This document shows positions 8,857 to 17,378 of a stretch of 32,865 bases of DNA, piece after piece. Below the pieces are notes generated by a model. It ran no database searches, was not told the DNA's origin, and was given only the letters and a program-made list of their open reading frames with translations. Each line of letters starts with the position of its first letter. Position 1 is the first letter of the stretch. This DNA comes from Gammaproteobacteria bacterium (GTDB lineage Bacteria > Pseudomonadota > Gammaproteobacteria > Pseudomonadales > Pseudohongiellaceae), in assembly GCA_009844085.1 (NCBI GenBank), contig VYCF01000053.1, positions 1 through 32,865 of the forward strand, written 5' to 3'. The position numbers and the translations under genes were made by a program.

Positions 8857-10082
8857 ACGAATATCCGACATTCGTAACGCATCTCGAATGCAGTTACACC
8901 GGCAAGCGGTATCCTGCCGACACTTTGCAGGGCTTGTCCGAAGCGGGCAAGCCGCTGCTCGTGCGTTACGACCTCGACGCCCTGGCGGATGCCGTCAGCA
9001 AGGTGGTCCTGATCGACCGGGAGCCCGAGTTATGGCGCTACCGTGAATTCCTGCCGGTGCGGCGCTCCGAAAACGTCGTGCGCCTCGGCGAGGTCATGAC
9101 GCCGCTATTGCCGGCGCATAAACTGCGCGAGGAATACGGCTGCGCCGAAATCCTGATAAAGGACGAAGGCCGCCTGCCCACGGGTTCTTTCAAGGCCCGG
9201 GGCCTGGCGCTGGCGGTGGCGATGGCGAAGGAACTCGGCGTGCGGCGCATGGCGATTCCGACCAACGGCAATGCCGGCGCGGCGCTGGCGGCGTATTGCG
9301 CGGCGGCGGATATCGAGACCTGGGTGTTCTGCCCCGAAGACACGCCGAAGATCAACGTCGAGGAAACCGCCTTTTTCGGCGCCCATACTTTTCTCGCCAA
9401 CGGCTATATCAACGACTGCGGCAAATTCGTCGGCGCGGGCCGCGAGGAGATGGACTGGTTCGATACTTCGACCCTGAAGGAGCCTTACCGGATCGAAGGC
9501 AAGAAGACCATGGGACTCGAACTCGCCGAACAGCTCGACTGGCAATTGCCCGACGTCATCCTCTATCCCACCGGCGGCGGCACCGGCCTGATCGGCATGT
9601 GGAAGGCTTTCGCCGAACTCGAAGCCATCGGCTGGATCGGCTCCCGCAGGCCGCGCATGGTCGCGGTGCAGTCCGAAGGCTGCGCGCCCATGGTGCGCGC
9701 CTTCGAGGCAGGCAGCCGCCACGCCGAGCCCTGGGAAGACGCCGAGACCGTCGCCGCGGGCATCCGTGTGCCGGCGGCCGTCGGCGATTTCCTGATTCTC
9801 GACGCCGTGCGCGAAAGCGGCGGCTTCGCGGTCGCCGTCAGCGATGCGGACATCCTCGCGGCCCAAGCCGAATGCGCCCGCCGCGAAGGCATACTGCTCT
9901 GCCCCGAAGGCGCCGCGACCCTGGCGGCCCTGAAACAGGAACTGGCGAGCGGGCGCATCGGCCGCGACGAGCGCGTGATGCTGTTCAATTGCGCTACAGG
10001 TCTAAAATATCCTCTGGCAGCGGAATTTGATCGAATAGATCTTCGGCAGCCTCCGGATTTCGCGAACCTGCGGGCAGGTTAG
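8853..10082 (+). CDS. Threonine synthase-like PLP enzyme
   Basis: Cytoplasmic fold-type II PLP enzyme of about 409 aa. The PLP lysine is K114 in TGSFKARG, NGNAGAALAAY fits the substrate or phosphate loop, and PTGGGTGLIGMWKAF fits the PLP phosphate-binding glycine loop. The N-terminus (HLECSYTGKRYP, LVRYDL) is typical of archaeal/plant-like threonine synthases, which convert O-phosphohomoserine to threonine. SFKARG is also common in threonine dehydratases, so a lyase role is possible. The start ATG overlaps the stop of the amidohydrolase-like gene, implying translational coupling. No hom or thrB lies nearby, which is unusual for a biosynthetic threonine synthase. The last 89 nt overlap a lipoprotein gene on the other strand. 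Confidence 0.82.
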   Translation: MNEYPTFVTHLECSYTGKRYPADTLQGLSEAGKPLLVRYDLDALADAVSKVVLIDREPELWRYREFLPVRRSENVVRLGEVMTPLLPAHKLREEYGCAEILIKDEGRLPTGSFKARGLALAVAMAKELGVRRMAIPTNGNAGAALAAYCAAADIETWVFCPEDTPKINVEETAFFGAHTFLANGYINDCGKFVGAGREEMDWFDTSTLKEPYRIEGKKTMGLELAEQLDWQLPDVILYPTGGGTGLIGMWKAFAELEAIGWIGSRRPRMVAVQSEGCAPMVRAFEAGSRHAEPWEDAETVAAGIRVPAAVGDFLILDAVRESGGFAVAVSDADILAAQAECARREGILLCPEGAATLAALKQELASGRIGRDERVMLFNCATGLKYPLAAEFDRIDLRQPPDFANLRAG

Positions 10083-10341
10083 AAATCCAGATCCGATCGC
10101 GGAAATTCTGCAGCAGATGCATGTCCTGACGCAGCCAGCATATGCGCCGTTTGATGTAGGAACCCGTTCTGGGCACGCTGTCGCAAACGAGTTGCAGATT
10201 CTGCGGTACGACAGCGTTGTGCCGGGCGACTTCCTCGTAAGTCGGCGCTCTTCTGGTCGGAGTGTATTGAGGATTCGCCGCGCAGGCGGTGAACAGGGCG
10301 AGCATGGCGCAAACGGCCAGCAAACGTAGTGAACGATCCAT
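9994..10341 (-). CDS. Small lipoprotein of unknown function
   Basis: Predicted lipoprotein of about 115 aa. The N-terminus MDRSLRLLAVC leads into a lipobox (LFTAC), with Cys20 as the likely lipidated residue. The body contains LVCDSVPRTGSYIKRRICW, a two-cysteine pattern with a central TGS seen in several small uncharacterised proteobacterial proteins. The ATG at 10341 is preferred over a start at 10386 because AAGGA lies before it and the signal then begins correctly. Its 3' part overlaps the end of the threonine-synthase-like gene on the other strand by 89 nt. No function can be assigned. Confidence 0.7.
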   Translation of the reverse strand: MDRSLRLLAVCAMLALFTACAANPQYTPTRRAPTYEEVARHNAVVPQNLQLVCDSVPRTGSYIKRRICWLRQDMHLLQNFRDRIWISNLPAGSRNPEAAEDLFDQIPLPEDILDL

Positions 10342-10520
10342 GGTCAAGTCCTTTTCAAGGCGATGATATACAGCTTTATGCAGCACGGCGACAAACGATC
10401 GTCACGCATCGTTCACCGGCCCGTCCTGCCCGCTGCAAAAGCTAGTCGCGATTCCCCGAACACGCGTAATTTCGCCAGAAAATTTTATTTTGTAAGTCGA
10501 AGCTGAGAACTTTTGCTCTC

Positions 10521-10646
10521 GCACGATGTAAGTCGTCGTCGGCTGGCAGAAGGTTCAGCGGGCGTCCCCGACATGGATGTCGGGGCCGAAGCCTACATGG
10601 ATGTATTTACGGCGTCCGCTGAACCTTCTGCCAGCCGACGGCGACG
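10521..10646. repeat. Interspersed inverted repeat, copy 1
   Basis: The 336-bp space between the lipoprotein and GST genes holds this element. Perfect 25-nt arms lie at 10537-10561 and 10616-10640, with imperfect pairing extending a few bases further out. The 54-nt loop holds a small perfect hairpin at 10566-10585 (CCCCGACAT-GG-ATGTCGGGG) and a second palindrome TACATGGATGTA. A diverged copy occurs at 32781-32865. The structure fits a REP or MITE-like intergenic repeat family. Open frames running through it are not genes. Confidence 0.85.
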
Positions 10647-10722
10647 GTTCGAAGCCAATAACTCAAGAAGCCGTGAGGACGCTATACTTGCGCCTCGTTT
10701 GAAATGCAAGGAGTCCCGGCAC

Positions 10723-11370
10723 ATGCAGCAAGCAGCGAACACCGGCATCGATCTCTATACCTGGAACACCCCCAACGGGCGCAAGGTCTCCATCATGCTT
10801 GAAGAGCTCGAGCTGGCTTACCGGGTGATTCCCATCGACATCACAAAGGGGGACCAGCACACGCCCGCATTCGACGCGTTGACGCTCAATCACAAGATTC
10901 CGGTGATAGTCGATCACGAGAACGACATGACCTTGATGGAATCCGGGGCCATCCTGCTTTACCTGGCGGAGCGCGAAGGCAAGTTGCTATGCCCGCCGGG
11001 GCCTGAGCGCTGGCAGTCGCTGGCCTGGCTGATGTTCCAGATGGGTCATGTCGGGCCCATGCTCGGGCAGACCCATCACTTTCTCCAGTTCAATCCGGGC
11101 AAGGCGCCCTATGCCGAGGAGCGCTATTCAAACGAGACGCAGCGGCTGTATGGCGTGCTCGACCGGCGCTTGCAGGACCGGGATTACATCGCAGGCGAGT
11201 ATTCTCTCGTCGACATCGCCACCTGGCCGTGGATTTCGCGTTTCGAATGGCAGCGAATCGATTTCGACCGGTTCCCGCGGCTGCGCGACTGGTACGTGCG
11301 CATCGCCGCCCGCCCCGCCGTCCAGCGGGGCTATGGCGTGCCTGACGCGGCGGAGATTCCGCTGCCCTAG
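10723..11370 (+). CDS. Glutathione S-transferase, Nu-class (YfcG/YghU-like)
   Basis: Cytoplasmic protein of about 215 aa with the thioredoxin-like GST N-terminal domain (GIDLYTWNTPNGRKVSIMLEE) and helical C-terminal domain. The Thr and Asn of NTPNGRK match the glutathione-contacting residues of YfcG-type Nu-class enzymes, which reduce disulfides and organic peroxides with glutathione. NHKIPVIVD carries the conserved cis-proline, MESGAILLYLAE the glutathione-binding Glu-Ser. The start ATG follows AAGGAG. Longer frames reaching back to 10513 would translate the interspersed repeat and are rejected. A TATACT element at 10683-10688 may be the -10 box. The stop codon shares CTAG with the convergent serine hydrolase gene. 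Confidence 0.88.
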   Translation: MQQAANTGIDLYTWNTPNGRKVSIMLEELELAYRVIPIDITKGDQHTPAFDALTLNHKIPVIVDHENDMTLMESGAILLYLAEREGKLLCPPGPERWQSLAWLMFQMGHVGPMLGQTHHFLQFNPGKAPYAEERYSNETQRLYGVLDRRLQDRDYIAGEYSLVDIATWPWISRFEWQRIDFDRFPRLRDWYVRIAARPAVQRGYGVPDAAEIPLP

Positions 11371-12665
11371 CGAATAAGGCTGTCGTAGATGATGTCCCTG
11401 GCGACGTTGCGCATGTTGGCCGCGCCCGGCCGGCGCGCGCCCTGGGCCTGGATCATGCCGATCCAGAACATGTCGTAGACGGGGTCGATCCAGAACCAGG
11501 TGCCGGCCGCTCCCGACCAGTAGTAGGTTCCCGCCCCTTGCGGGCTGTTCGCCGCCGCGGGATCGAAGATCACCGCGAAATCGACGCCGAATCCTGTGCC
11601 GGGCACGCCGGGCCGGTCGGGGCCTCCGGCCATCAGCAACTCGTCACGCAGGCTGTTGGTGCGCATGATGCGTACGGATTCGGGGGTCAGGATGCGGATG
11701 CCTTCGAGTTCGCCTTCGTTGACGAGCATCTGCAGGAAACGCGCGTAGTCGTGAGTTGAGGATACGAGTCCCCCGCCGCCGGATTCGAGCCGGGTCGGGT
11801 CCAGATAGCTGGGCCGGTCGGCTCGATGCGGGCGTTGCACGAGGGCGCCGCGTTCGGCGTCCCAGTTATGCACTTCGGCGAAGCGCGGCCGGTCCTGCTC
11901 CTGCACGTAGAAACGGGTGTCGTTCATGCCCAGGGGGAGGAACATGCGCTGTTCGAGGAACTCGCCGAAGCGCATGCCCGACAGCTTCTGCACGATATAG
12001 CCCTGGATATCCACCGCGACGGAGTAGTACCACTCCTCGCCGGGTTCGAACAGGATCGGGATTTCCGCGACGCGGTCGATCAACTGGTCGAGGTCGCTCG
12101 ATGCCAGTACCCGGGATTCGCGGAAAGCGTTGTTGACCGGATCCTGGCCGCTGAGGCCATAGCCGAAGCCGGCGGAATGATTGAGCAATTCGCGCATGTT
12201 CGGATGGCGCGACGGTTCGGCCAGTTCCGCGTTGCCCTCGTCGTCGTAGCTCACCATCAGCTTTAGATCGGCGAATTCGGGCACGTGCTTGCTGACGGGG
12301 TCATCGAACTCCCACAGGCCTTCCTCGTGCAACATCATCAGCGCCACGCCGGTTACGGGCTTGGTCATCGAATAGATGCGGAACAGGCTGTCCCGGGTCA
12401 TGGGCGCGTCGTCGTCGATGCGGGCGATGCCGGCGTGATCGAAGGTCGCGACCTTGCCGTTGCGCGCGAGCAGCCAGACCATGCCGGCCACATCCTGGTC
12501 GGCGACGATCCGGCGCATGGCGGCGTCGAGTTCTTCCATGCCTTCCTCGGTGAAGCCGGCGCTCGCGGCGCCGTCTTCGCTTTCGGGCCAGGTGGCTGCG
12601 AAAGTGGGCAAGGCAAGCGAGAACGCGAGCAGGGCGCCAAGCAGAATCCTGAGCGAGTGGTTCAT
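11367..12665 (-). CDS. Serine hydrolase, class C beta-lactamase / family VIII esterase type
   Basis: Exported protein of about 432 aa with a Sec signal (residues about 1-23, ending TFAAT). The active-site serine lies in S99-M-T-K102, the tyrosine motif is Y214-S-V, and the third motif is probably WSGAAGT (383-389). This set fits penicillin-binding-protein-like esterases better than true AmpC enzymes, where the second motif is YAN and the third KTG. Likely a periplasmic esterase or peptidase; substrate not known. The ATG at 12665 is chosen over the open frame to 12902 because GAGGT lies before it and the signal begins there. Its stop overlaps that of the GST gene. Confidence 0.87.
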   Translation of the reverse strand: MNHSLRILLGALLAFSLALPTFAATWPESEDGAASAGFTEEGMEELDAAMRRIVADQDVAGMVWLLARNGKVATFDHAGIARIDDDAPMTRDSLFRIYSMTKPVTGVALMMLHEEGLWEFDDPVSKHVPEFADLKLMVSYDDEGNAELAEPSRHPNMRELLNHSAGFGYGLSGQDPVNNAFRESRVLASSDLDQLIDRVAEIPILFEPGEEWYYSVAVDIQGYIVQKLSGMRFGEFLEQRMFLPLGMNDTRFYVQEQDRPRFAEVHNWDAERGALVQRPHRADRPSYLDPTRLESGGGGLVSSTHDYARFLQMLVNEGELEGIRILTPESVRIMRTNSLRDELLMAGGPDRPGVPGTGFGVDFAVIFDPAAANSPQGAGTYYWSGAAGTWFWIDPVYDMFWIGMIQAQGARRPGAANMRNVARDIIYDSLIR

Positions 12666-12932
12666 TTTCGACCTCATGGGTTGTCGTTGCGGCAGACGGG
12701 CAGCATAAGGCAGCGGGTTGTGCTTTGTATAGAGTAGTTGACGCAGGTGAGATGGTATGCACCAATTTGATGCATGGCGTGGTTGCGATGTTTGCTTCCA
12801 GGCATTGAATTTTGCGGTTTTATTGGGGTTTTGGATGTTGGCCTGAAGATTGCACGCTATGTCGGCAGGAATCATTTGTTGATCCCCGCATGCGTTCGGC
12901 ATGCATCAACTTGCAAAAGATTGGAGGAAGTT
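12666..12932. promoter_or_regulatory. Divergent intergenic region
   Basis: The 267 bp between the serine hydrolase (-) and the TorF-type porin gene (+) must hold promoters for both. It is visibly more AT-rich than the coding sequence. A GCATGC-GTTCG-GCATGC dyad lies at 12888-12904, close to the porin ribosome binding site. No RNA gene or small open frame with a good start was seen. Confidence 0.35.
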
Positions 12933-13595
12933 ATGAAAAGGGCAAGATTACTGGCCGCGGGAGCACTGCTCCTGGCGGGCTTCGGTTATACGGGCATCAC
13001 CAGCGCACAGGAAGTTTCATACAACATCGGCTGGGCTTCCGAGTACTACTATCGAGGACTGTTGCAGAAGGAATCTTCGGGCAGCGCGGGCATCGACTTC
13101 ACCAACGGCGGCTTCTACGCCGGCGGCTGGACGGCGGACGTCGGCGACGGCCTTGAGGTCGACGGCTATTTCGGCTTCGGCGTCGAGACCGACGAAGGTC
13201 TGAGCGCGAGCATCGGTTTCACCGGCTATTACTACACCGGCGATTTCGACGACACCTACGAAGAACTCAATCTCAACTTCGGATACGGCATGCTCGGAAT
13301 CGAATATTCCTTCGGTACTTACGACAATTTCGACGGACCTGAACAGGACTACAATTTCCTGGCGGCGACGATCTCGGCCGAAAACGGCCTGTACGGCACG
13401 CTTGCGCAGTTCGGCGGCGATTTCGACGGCAACTATATCGAATTGGGTTACGGCCTCACGATCAGCGAGATCGATTTCGGCATAGCGGCGATCTTCAGCA
13501 GCGACGAGTTCGGCGAAGGCAACGGCCAGTTCGACGCCAACGGCAATCCCGCCGAAAGCCAGGCCGTTATCTTCACCATCGGCAAGACCTTCTGA
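12933..13595 (+). CDS. TorF family putative porin
   Basis: Outer-membrane protein of about 220 aa. A Sec signal ends near ITSAQE (about residue 28). The mature start VSYNIGWASEYYYRGL, followed by GSAGIDFTNGGFYAGGW, is the mark of the TorF/TIGR02001 putative porin family, and the C-terminus ends in Phe (TIGKTF) as outer-membrane beta-barrels do. Alternating aromatic strands run through the whole chain. The ATG at 12933 follows GGAGGAAG. The protein is slightly shorter than many family members. It lies upstream of, and in the same direction as, an unknown secreted protein gene, but 77 nt separate them, so co-transcription is uncertain. Confidence 0.85.
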   Translation: MKRARLLAAGALLLAGFGYTGITSAQEVSYNIGWASEYYYRGLLQKESSGSAGIDFTNGGFYAGGWTADVGDGLEVDGYFGFGVETDEGLSASIGFTGYYYTGDFDDTYEELNLNFGYGMLGIEYSFGTYDNFDGPEQDYNFLAATISAENGLYGTLAQFGGDFDGNYIELGYGLTISEIDFGIAAIFSSDEFGEGNGQFDANGNPAESQAVIFTIGKTF

Positions 13596-13672
13596 GCAGC
13601 CTGCTGGCTTGATTCGGGGCGGGAAAGGGTCTACGGTGGAGTTCTTTGCTTGAGAGTGGAGCGCTGGATTCC

Positions 13673-14668
13673 ATGAAGAAGATTTTTGGCCTGATTCTGT
13701 TGCTGATTTCCGGGTCGGCGTTCGCGCAGGAAGACTTTGTGGCGCCGCGCACGGAGTGGGGACATCCCGACCTGGAAGGTGTCTGGAATTTCTCTTCCAA
13801 TGTGCCGCTGACGCGTCCCGAACGCTTCGGCGACCGCGAGTTCATGACGCCCGAGGAAGTCGAGGAGTTGCGCGCCCGCCTCGCGGCGGCCGACGCCGCC
13901 TCGGACCAGGCCGTGCCGCGGCCTGTGGCCACCGATGATCCTGGCGGCTATAACGATTTCTGGGTCGAAAGCGCCGGCATTACCGACCGCATCCGCACTT
14001 CCCATATCGTCTATCCGACCGATGGGCAGATGCCCGCTACGGTCGAAGGCGTGGAAATCGTCTTTGGCGGGCTTGGCGATGACGTGCCTGGCCAGCGGCC
14101 CGTGCGATTCGTCGTCGGCGGTATCGGCAAGGACGGTCCGGAGGACCGCGGCCTTTCCGAGCGCTGCATCGTCGGCTTCAATTCCGGCCCGCCGTTCATG
14201 CCGAGCCTGTACAACAACAACGTGCAGATCTTCCAGAACAGCGACACCGTCGTCATCCTCACCGAGATGATCCACGACGCGCGCATCGTGCCCATCGGCG
14301 AGCGTCCGCCGCTCGATGAGAACATCGGACTGTGGTCGGGCGATTCCCGCGGTTATTACGACGGCGACACGCTGGTAGTCGAGACCCGCAACTTCAACGG
14401 GCTCACCCAGAGCTTCGGCGGCTTCGGTCATTCGGCCGACAAGGTGCTCACGGAGAAATTCACCCGCATCGACGAGTACACGGTCGATTACGAGTGGACC
14501 ATCGACGACCCGTCGACCTTCACCGACAAGATGACGGTAATCGTGCCCATGACCAAGGTCGCCGGCCAGTTGTACGAATATGCCTGCCACGAAGGCAACT
14601 ACGGCATGGTCAACATCATCCGCGGCGCCAGGGCCCAGGAAGCCCTCGCGGCGGAAGAAGGAAGCTAG
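13673..14668 (+). CDS. Secreted protein of unknown function
   Basis: Protein of about 331 aa with a clear Sec signal (MKKIFGLILLLISGSAFAQ). The mature N-terminus has HPDLEGVWNFSSNVPLTRP and then FMTPEEVEELRAR, a pattern I associate with a family of uncharacterised secreted proteins found in several copies in marine gammaproteobacteria and acidobacteria. Later stretches are rich in beta structure (GDTLVVETRNFNG, YTVDYEWTIDDPSTF). Cysteines are present (SERCIVGF, YEYACHEGN) and could pair. No catalytic motif was recognised. The upstream TTG at 13646 is rejected because it puts residues before the signal. The stop lies 4 nt from the stop of the convergent D-aminoacylase-like gene. Confidence 0.75.
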   Translation: MKKIFGLILLLISGSAFAQEDFVAPRTEWGHPDLEGVWNFSSNVPLTRPERFGDREFMTPEEVEELRARLAAADAASDQAVPRPVATDDPGGYNDFWVESAGITDRIRTSHIVYPTDGQMPATVEGVEIVFGGLGDDVPGQRPVRFVVGGIGKDGPEDRGLSERCIVGFNSGPPFMPSLYNNNVQIFQNSDTVVILTEMIHDARIVPIGERPPLDENIGLWSGDSRGYYDGDTLVVETRNFNGLTQSFGGFGHSADKVLTEKFTRIDEYTVDYEWTIDDPSTFTDKMTVIVPMTKVAGQLYEYACHEGNYGMVNIIRGARAQEALAAEEGS

Positions 14669-14672
14669 CGGC

Positions 14673-16349
14673 TTACTCTCGCCAACCTACCCAGCCGCTT
14701 CCGCGCACTACCTGGCCGGGGAGGGCGTCAGTGTGTTCGCCGTCTCGCAATACCGGGACGCCGTTGACAAGGACGTGGACCATGCCGGTGGAGTATTGGT
14801 GCGGGTCGTCGAAGGTGGCGTGATCCTGTACTTCGTCGGGGTCGAAGATGGCGATGTCGGCGTGGAAGCCTTCGCGCAGTTCGCCGCGGTCGCGGATGCC
14901 GAGATTCGTGGCCGGCAGTTTCGTCAACTTGCGGACCGCGTCTTCGAGGGTGATGACCTGCTCGTCGCGCACGTACTTGCCGAGGACCCGGGCGAAATTG
15001 CCGTATGCGCGCGGATGGGTCATGCGGTCGAGGAATTCGCCTTCGGTTGCCATTGAGGCCGCGTCGGAAGCGAAGCTGACCCAGGGCAGGGCGATGCCCT
15101 TCGCCACGTTCTCTTCCGACATCAGGAAATAGACGACCTGCACCCGGCTGCCGTCTTCAATGACGAGGTCGATGGCGGTTTCCGCCGGGCTGGTTTCTCT
15201 TTCCGCGGCGACTTCGCCCAGGGTCATGCCGGCGTAGCGGCGCAGGTCGGGGTTTTCGAAGCCGACCAGCAAGGTGCCTTCAGCGCCCGCGGCAAGCATC
15301 AGGTTTTCCCAATCGTTCGTCGGAGTGGTCATTTCCTCCAGCACCCGGGCGCGGATATCCGGATCCTGCAGGCGCTCGGCCCAGGCGGCATAGCCGCCTT
15401 CCTGCACCCAGGGCGGCATGCCGGCGTCTAGGCCGGTGGAGCCGGCGGTATAGGTGTAGATGTCGGCGGTGATGCGCAGCCCCTCGGCGCGGGCGGCTTC
15501 GACCATGGCGACGACGTCGTCGAACTTGTCCCAGTTCTCCTGGCCGGCCATTTTCAGGTGGTAGACCTCGGCGGGTATGTCCGCCTCCCTTGCGATGTGG
15601 ATCAGCTCGTCGAGCGATTCGAGCAGGCGATTGCCTTCGCTGCGCAGGTGCGAGATATACATGCCGCCATATTCGCCGGCGACCTCCGCCAGTTCCACGA
15701 GTTCCCCGGTGTCGGCATAAAACGCAGGCGCGTAAATAAGCGACGTACCGAGACCGAGAGCGCCTTCTTCCATCGCCTCAGCCACCAGGGCGCGCATGCG
15801 CTGCAATTCGTCATCGCTCGGCGCCCGGTCCTCGTAGCCGAGTTCATGTATGCGCACCGTGGTGGCGCCGACGAAAGAGGCGACATTGGGCGAAACGCCT
15901 TTCTCGACCATGAATTCGAGATACTCGCCGAGGGTGGTCCATTCCCCCGCCCAGCGCGGGTCGATTTCGGCTTGCATCGCCTCGTTCAACGGTCCGTCGG
16001 ACCGGCCTTCGCCGAATATTTCCAGCGTCACCCCCTGGCGGATATCGCCCTGGCTGCGCCCGTCGATGAGCAGGGATTCGTTGGCCCAACTGAGCATGTT
16101 GATAAACCCCGGCGCCACCGCGAGCCCGTCCGCATCGATAATGAGTTCAGCACTACCGCCGAGTTCCCCGATCGCCGCGATCCGGTCCCCGTTGATGCCG
16201 ATATCGGCAACAAAGGGCGCACCGCCATTACCGTCGTAAACAAGCCCATCGGTAATAAGAACGTCATAACCGGGACTGCAAGCGAACAGGACCGCAAACA
16301 GCAGACCGGCGAGTACAGGCCGGATTCGAGAGCAGGATACTAATCTCAT
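14673..16349 (-). CDS. D-aminoacylase-like lipoprotein lacking the HxH metal pair
   Basis: Predicted lipoprotein of about 558 aa (lipobox LFAC, Cys24) of the N-acyl-D-amino-acid deacylase family within the amidohydrolases. Kept family features include YDVLITDGLVYDGNG, ISHLRSEGN (His234), YHLKMAG (His264), ASDAA (Asp429), HPRAYG and GFHADIAIFDP. After APGFIN, where active enzymes have His-x-His, it reads L86-S-W88, and the bridging Cys after GVT is replaced (GVTLEIFGEG, Glu110). It may bind a single metal or have another chemistry. The start is uncertain: ATG at 16349 gives the best lipoprotein signal, ATG at 16370 adds seven residues; neither has a strong ribosome binding site. Divergent from the beta-barrel gene. 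Confidence 0.82.
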   Translation of the reverse strand: MRLVSCSRIRPVLAGLLFAVLFACSPGYDVLITDGLVYDGNGGAPFVADIGINGDRIAAIGELGGSAELIIDADGLAVAPGFINMLSWANESLLIDGRSQGDIRQGVTLEIFGEGRSDGPLNEAMQAEIDPRWAGEWTTLGEYLEFMVEKGVSPNVASFVGATTVRIHELGYEDRAPSDDELQRMRALVAEAMEEGALGLGTSLIYAPAFYADTGELVELAEVAGEYGGMYISHLRSEGNRLLESLDELIHIAREADIPAEVYHLKMAGQENWDKFDDVVAMVEAARAEGLRITADIYTYTAGSTGLDAGMPPWVQEGGYAAWAERLQDPDIRARVLEEMTTPTNDWENLMLAAGAEGTLLVGFENPDLRRYAGMTLGEVAAERETSPAETAIDLVIEDGSRVQVVYFLMSEENVAKGIALPWVSFASDAASMATEGEFLDRMTHPRAYGNFARVLGKYVRDEQVITLEDAVRKLTKLPATNLGIRDRGELREGFHADIAIFDPDEVQDHATFDDPHQYSTGMVHVLVNGVPVLRDGEHTDALPGQVVRGSGWVGWRE

Positions 16350-16503
16350 GACTGGGTTTCCGATTGGCATCAGACTGCGAATGATAACGCCCGAAGAAGT
16401 GGGTGTCCCATCGCGGGCGGCACGGCGACGGATCGGAGCCACTATCGAAAATTGCGGTTTGGTGGTTTTTCGGTCATTCTTTCGAATTTGGGGAGAAAAG
16501 ATC

Positions 16504-17334
16504 ATGAACAAGGAGCGAAGCGTGATTGGCCGCGCATGCGCCGTCCCGGCGATTTCCATTGCACTGCTTTCCCTGCTGGCCGCATCCCAGTCCCAGGCCC
16601 AGACCGGCGAAGGCGGCGGCTGGTACATCGGCGCCAACATCCCCCTGATGTTCATCGACGATACCGAATCCGTCACCGGAGGCGAAAACCTCAGGCCGAT
16701 CATGCTCGGCTACGAGGCCAGCACACTGAACGAATACGACACTGGCTACAAGTTCGGCGGCAACTTCGGATACGCCTTCGAAAGCGGCCTGCGGATCGAA
16801 ATCGAGGCCTACTACGCCTCGGCTGAAGTCAGCAGGCTGATTTATAGCAATGTCGCCGTGCCCTCCCTCGGTTTCACCTTGACGGAAGACACCGAGATTC
16901 CCGTCAGCGGCTCGGCCGACCAGGCCGCCGCAGTGATCAATGCCTGGTACGACTTCGATACCGCCGGCCAATGGACGCCATATGTCGGAGGCGGATTCGG
17001 CGAAGTGCGGATCGACTTCGGCGGTGTCGACTATGATCCCAACGGCCTGGCCCAGGTCGTGACGGACACGATCACCTCGGCCAGCGGACTCCCCTCCTTC
17101 ACCTTGCCCCCGGGCTTCGTGCCGGAATTGTCGCCCAAGGATACGACTACCGCCTGGCATGTCGGCGCCGGCGTGAGCTGGGAACTTTCCGATTCGACCC
17201 TGGTCCAGCTCGGCTATCGCTACCAGGCCAGCGGCGACATCGAATTCTTCGGCGCGAACGAAAACGGCACCGCCGACGCCATGACCGAACAGAAGACCCA
17301 CTTCTTCGAACTCGGCATTCGCTTTCGCCTGTAG
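16504..17334 (+). CDS. Outer-membrane beta-barrel protein
   Basis: Protein of about 276 aa with a Sec signal (ending SQSQAQ, about residue 33). The mature part starts GGWYIGANIPLMF and shows the alternating strands of an OmpA/opacity-like 8-strand barrel (outer membrane protein beta-barrel domain): GYKFGGNFGYAFESGLRIEIEAYY, WTPYVGGGFGEVRIDF, AWHVGAGVSWELSDSTLVQLGYRYQ, and a C-terminal FFELGIRFRL strand. The ATG at 16504 follows GGGGAGAAAA. Ligand unknown; likely structural or adhesive. It starts 154 nt from the divergent D-aminoacylase-like gene, so the two may share a control region. Confidence 0.82.
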   Translation: MNKERSVIGRACAVPAISIALLSLLAASQSQAQTGEGGGWYIGANIPLMFIDDTESVTGGENLRPIMLGYEASTLNEYDTGYKFGGNFGYAFESGLRIEIEAYYASAEVSRLIYSNVAVPSLGFTLTEDTEIPVSGSADQAAAVINAWYDFDTAGQWTPYVGGGFGEVRIDFGGVDYDPNGLAQVVTDTITSASGLPSFTLPPGFVPELSPKDTTTAWHVGAGVSWELSDSTLVQLGYRYQASGDIEFFGANENGTADAMTEQKTHFFELGIRFRL

Positions 17335-17378
17335 ATTGTTACGCCCGATCCACCCGCGGGTTCCCGGCAGGACTGAAA

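Noticed and set aside
10513..10722. N-terminal extension of the GST frame through the repeat
   Set aside because: It translates the interspersed inverted repeat; the ATG at 10723 has an AAGGAG site and matches the usual GST N-terminus.
11367..12665. True class C beta-lactamase
   Set aside because: SxxK and Tyr are present, but the YSV motif and WSGAAGT in place of KTG fit esterases or peptidases of this superfamily better.
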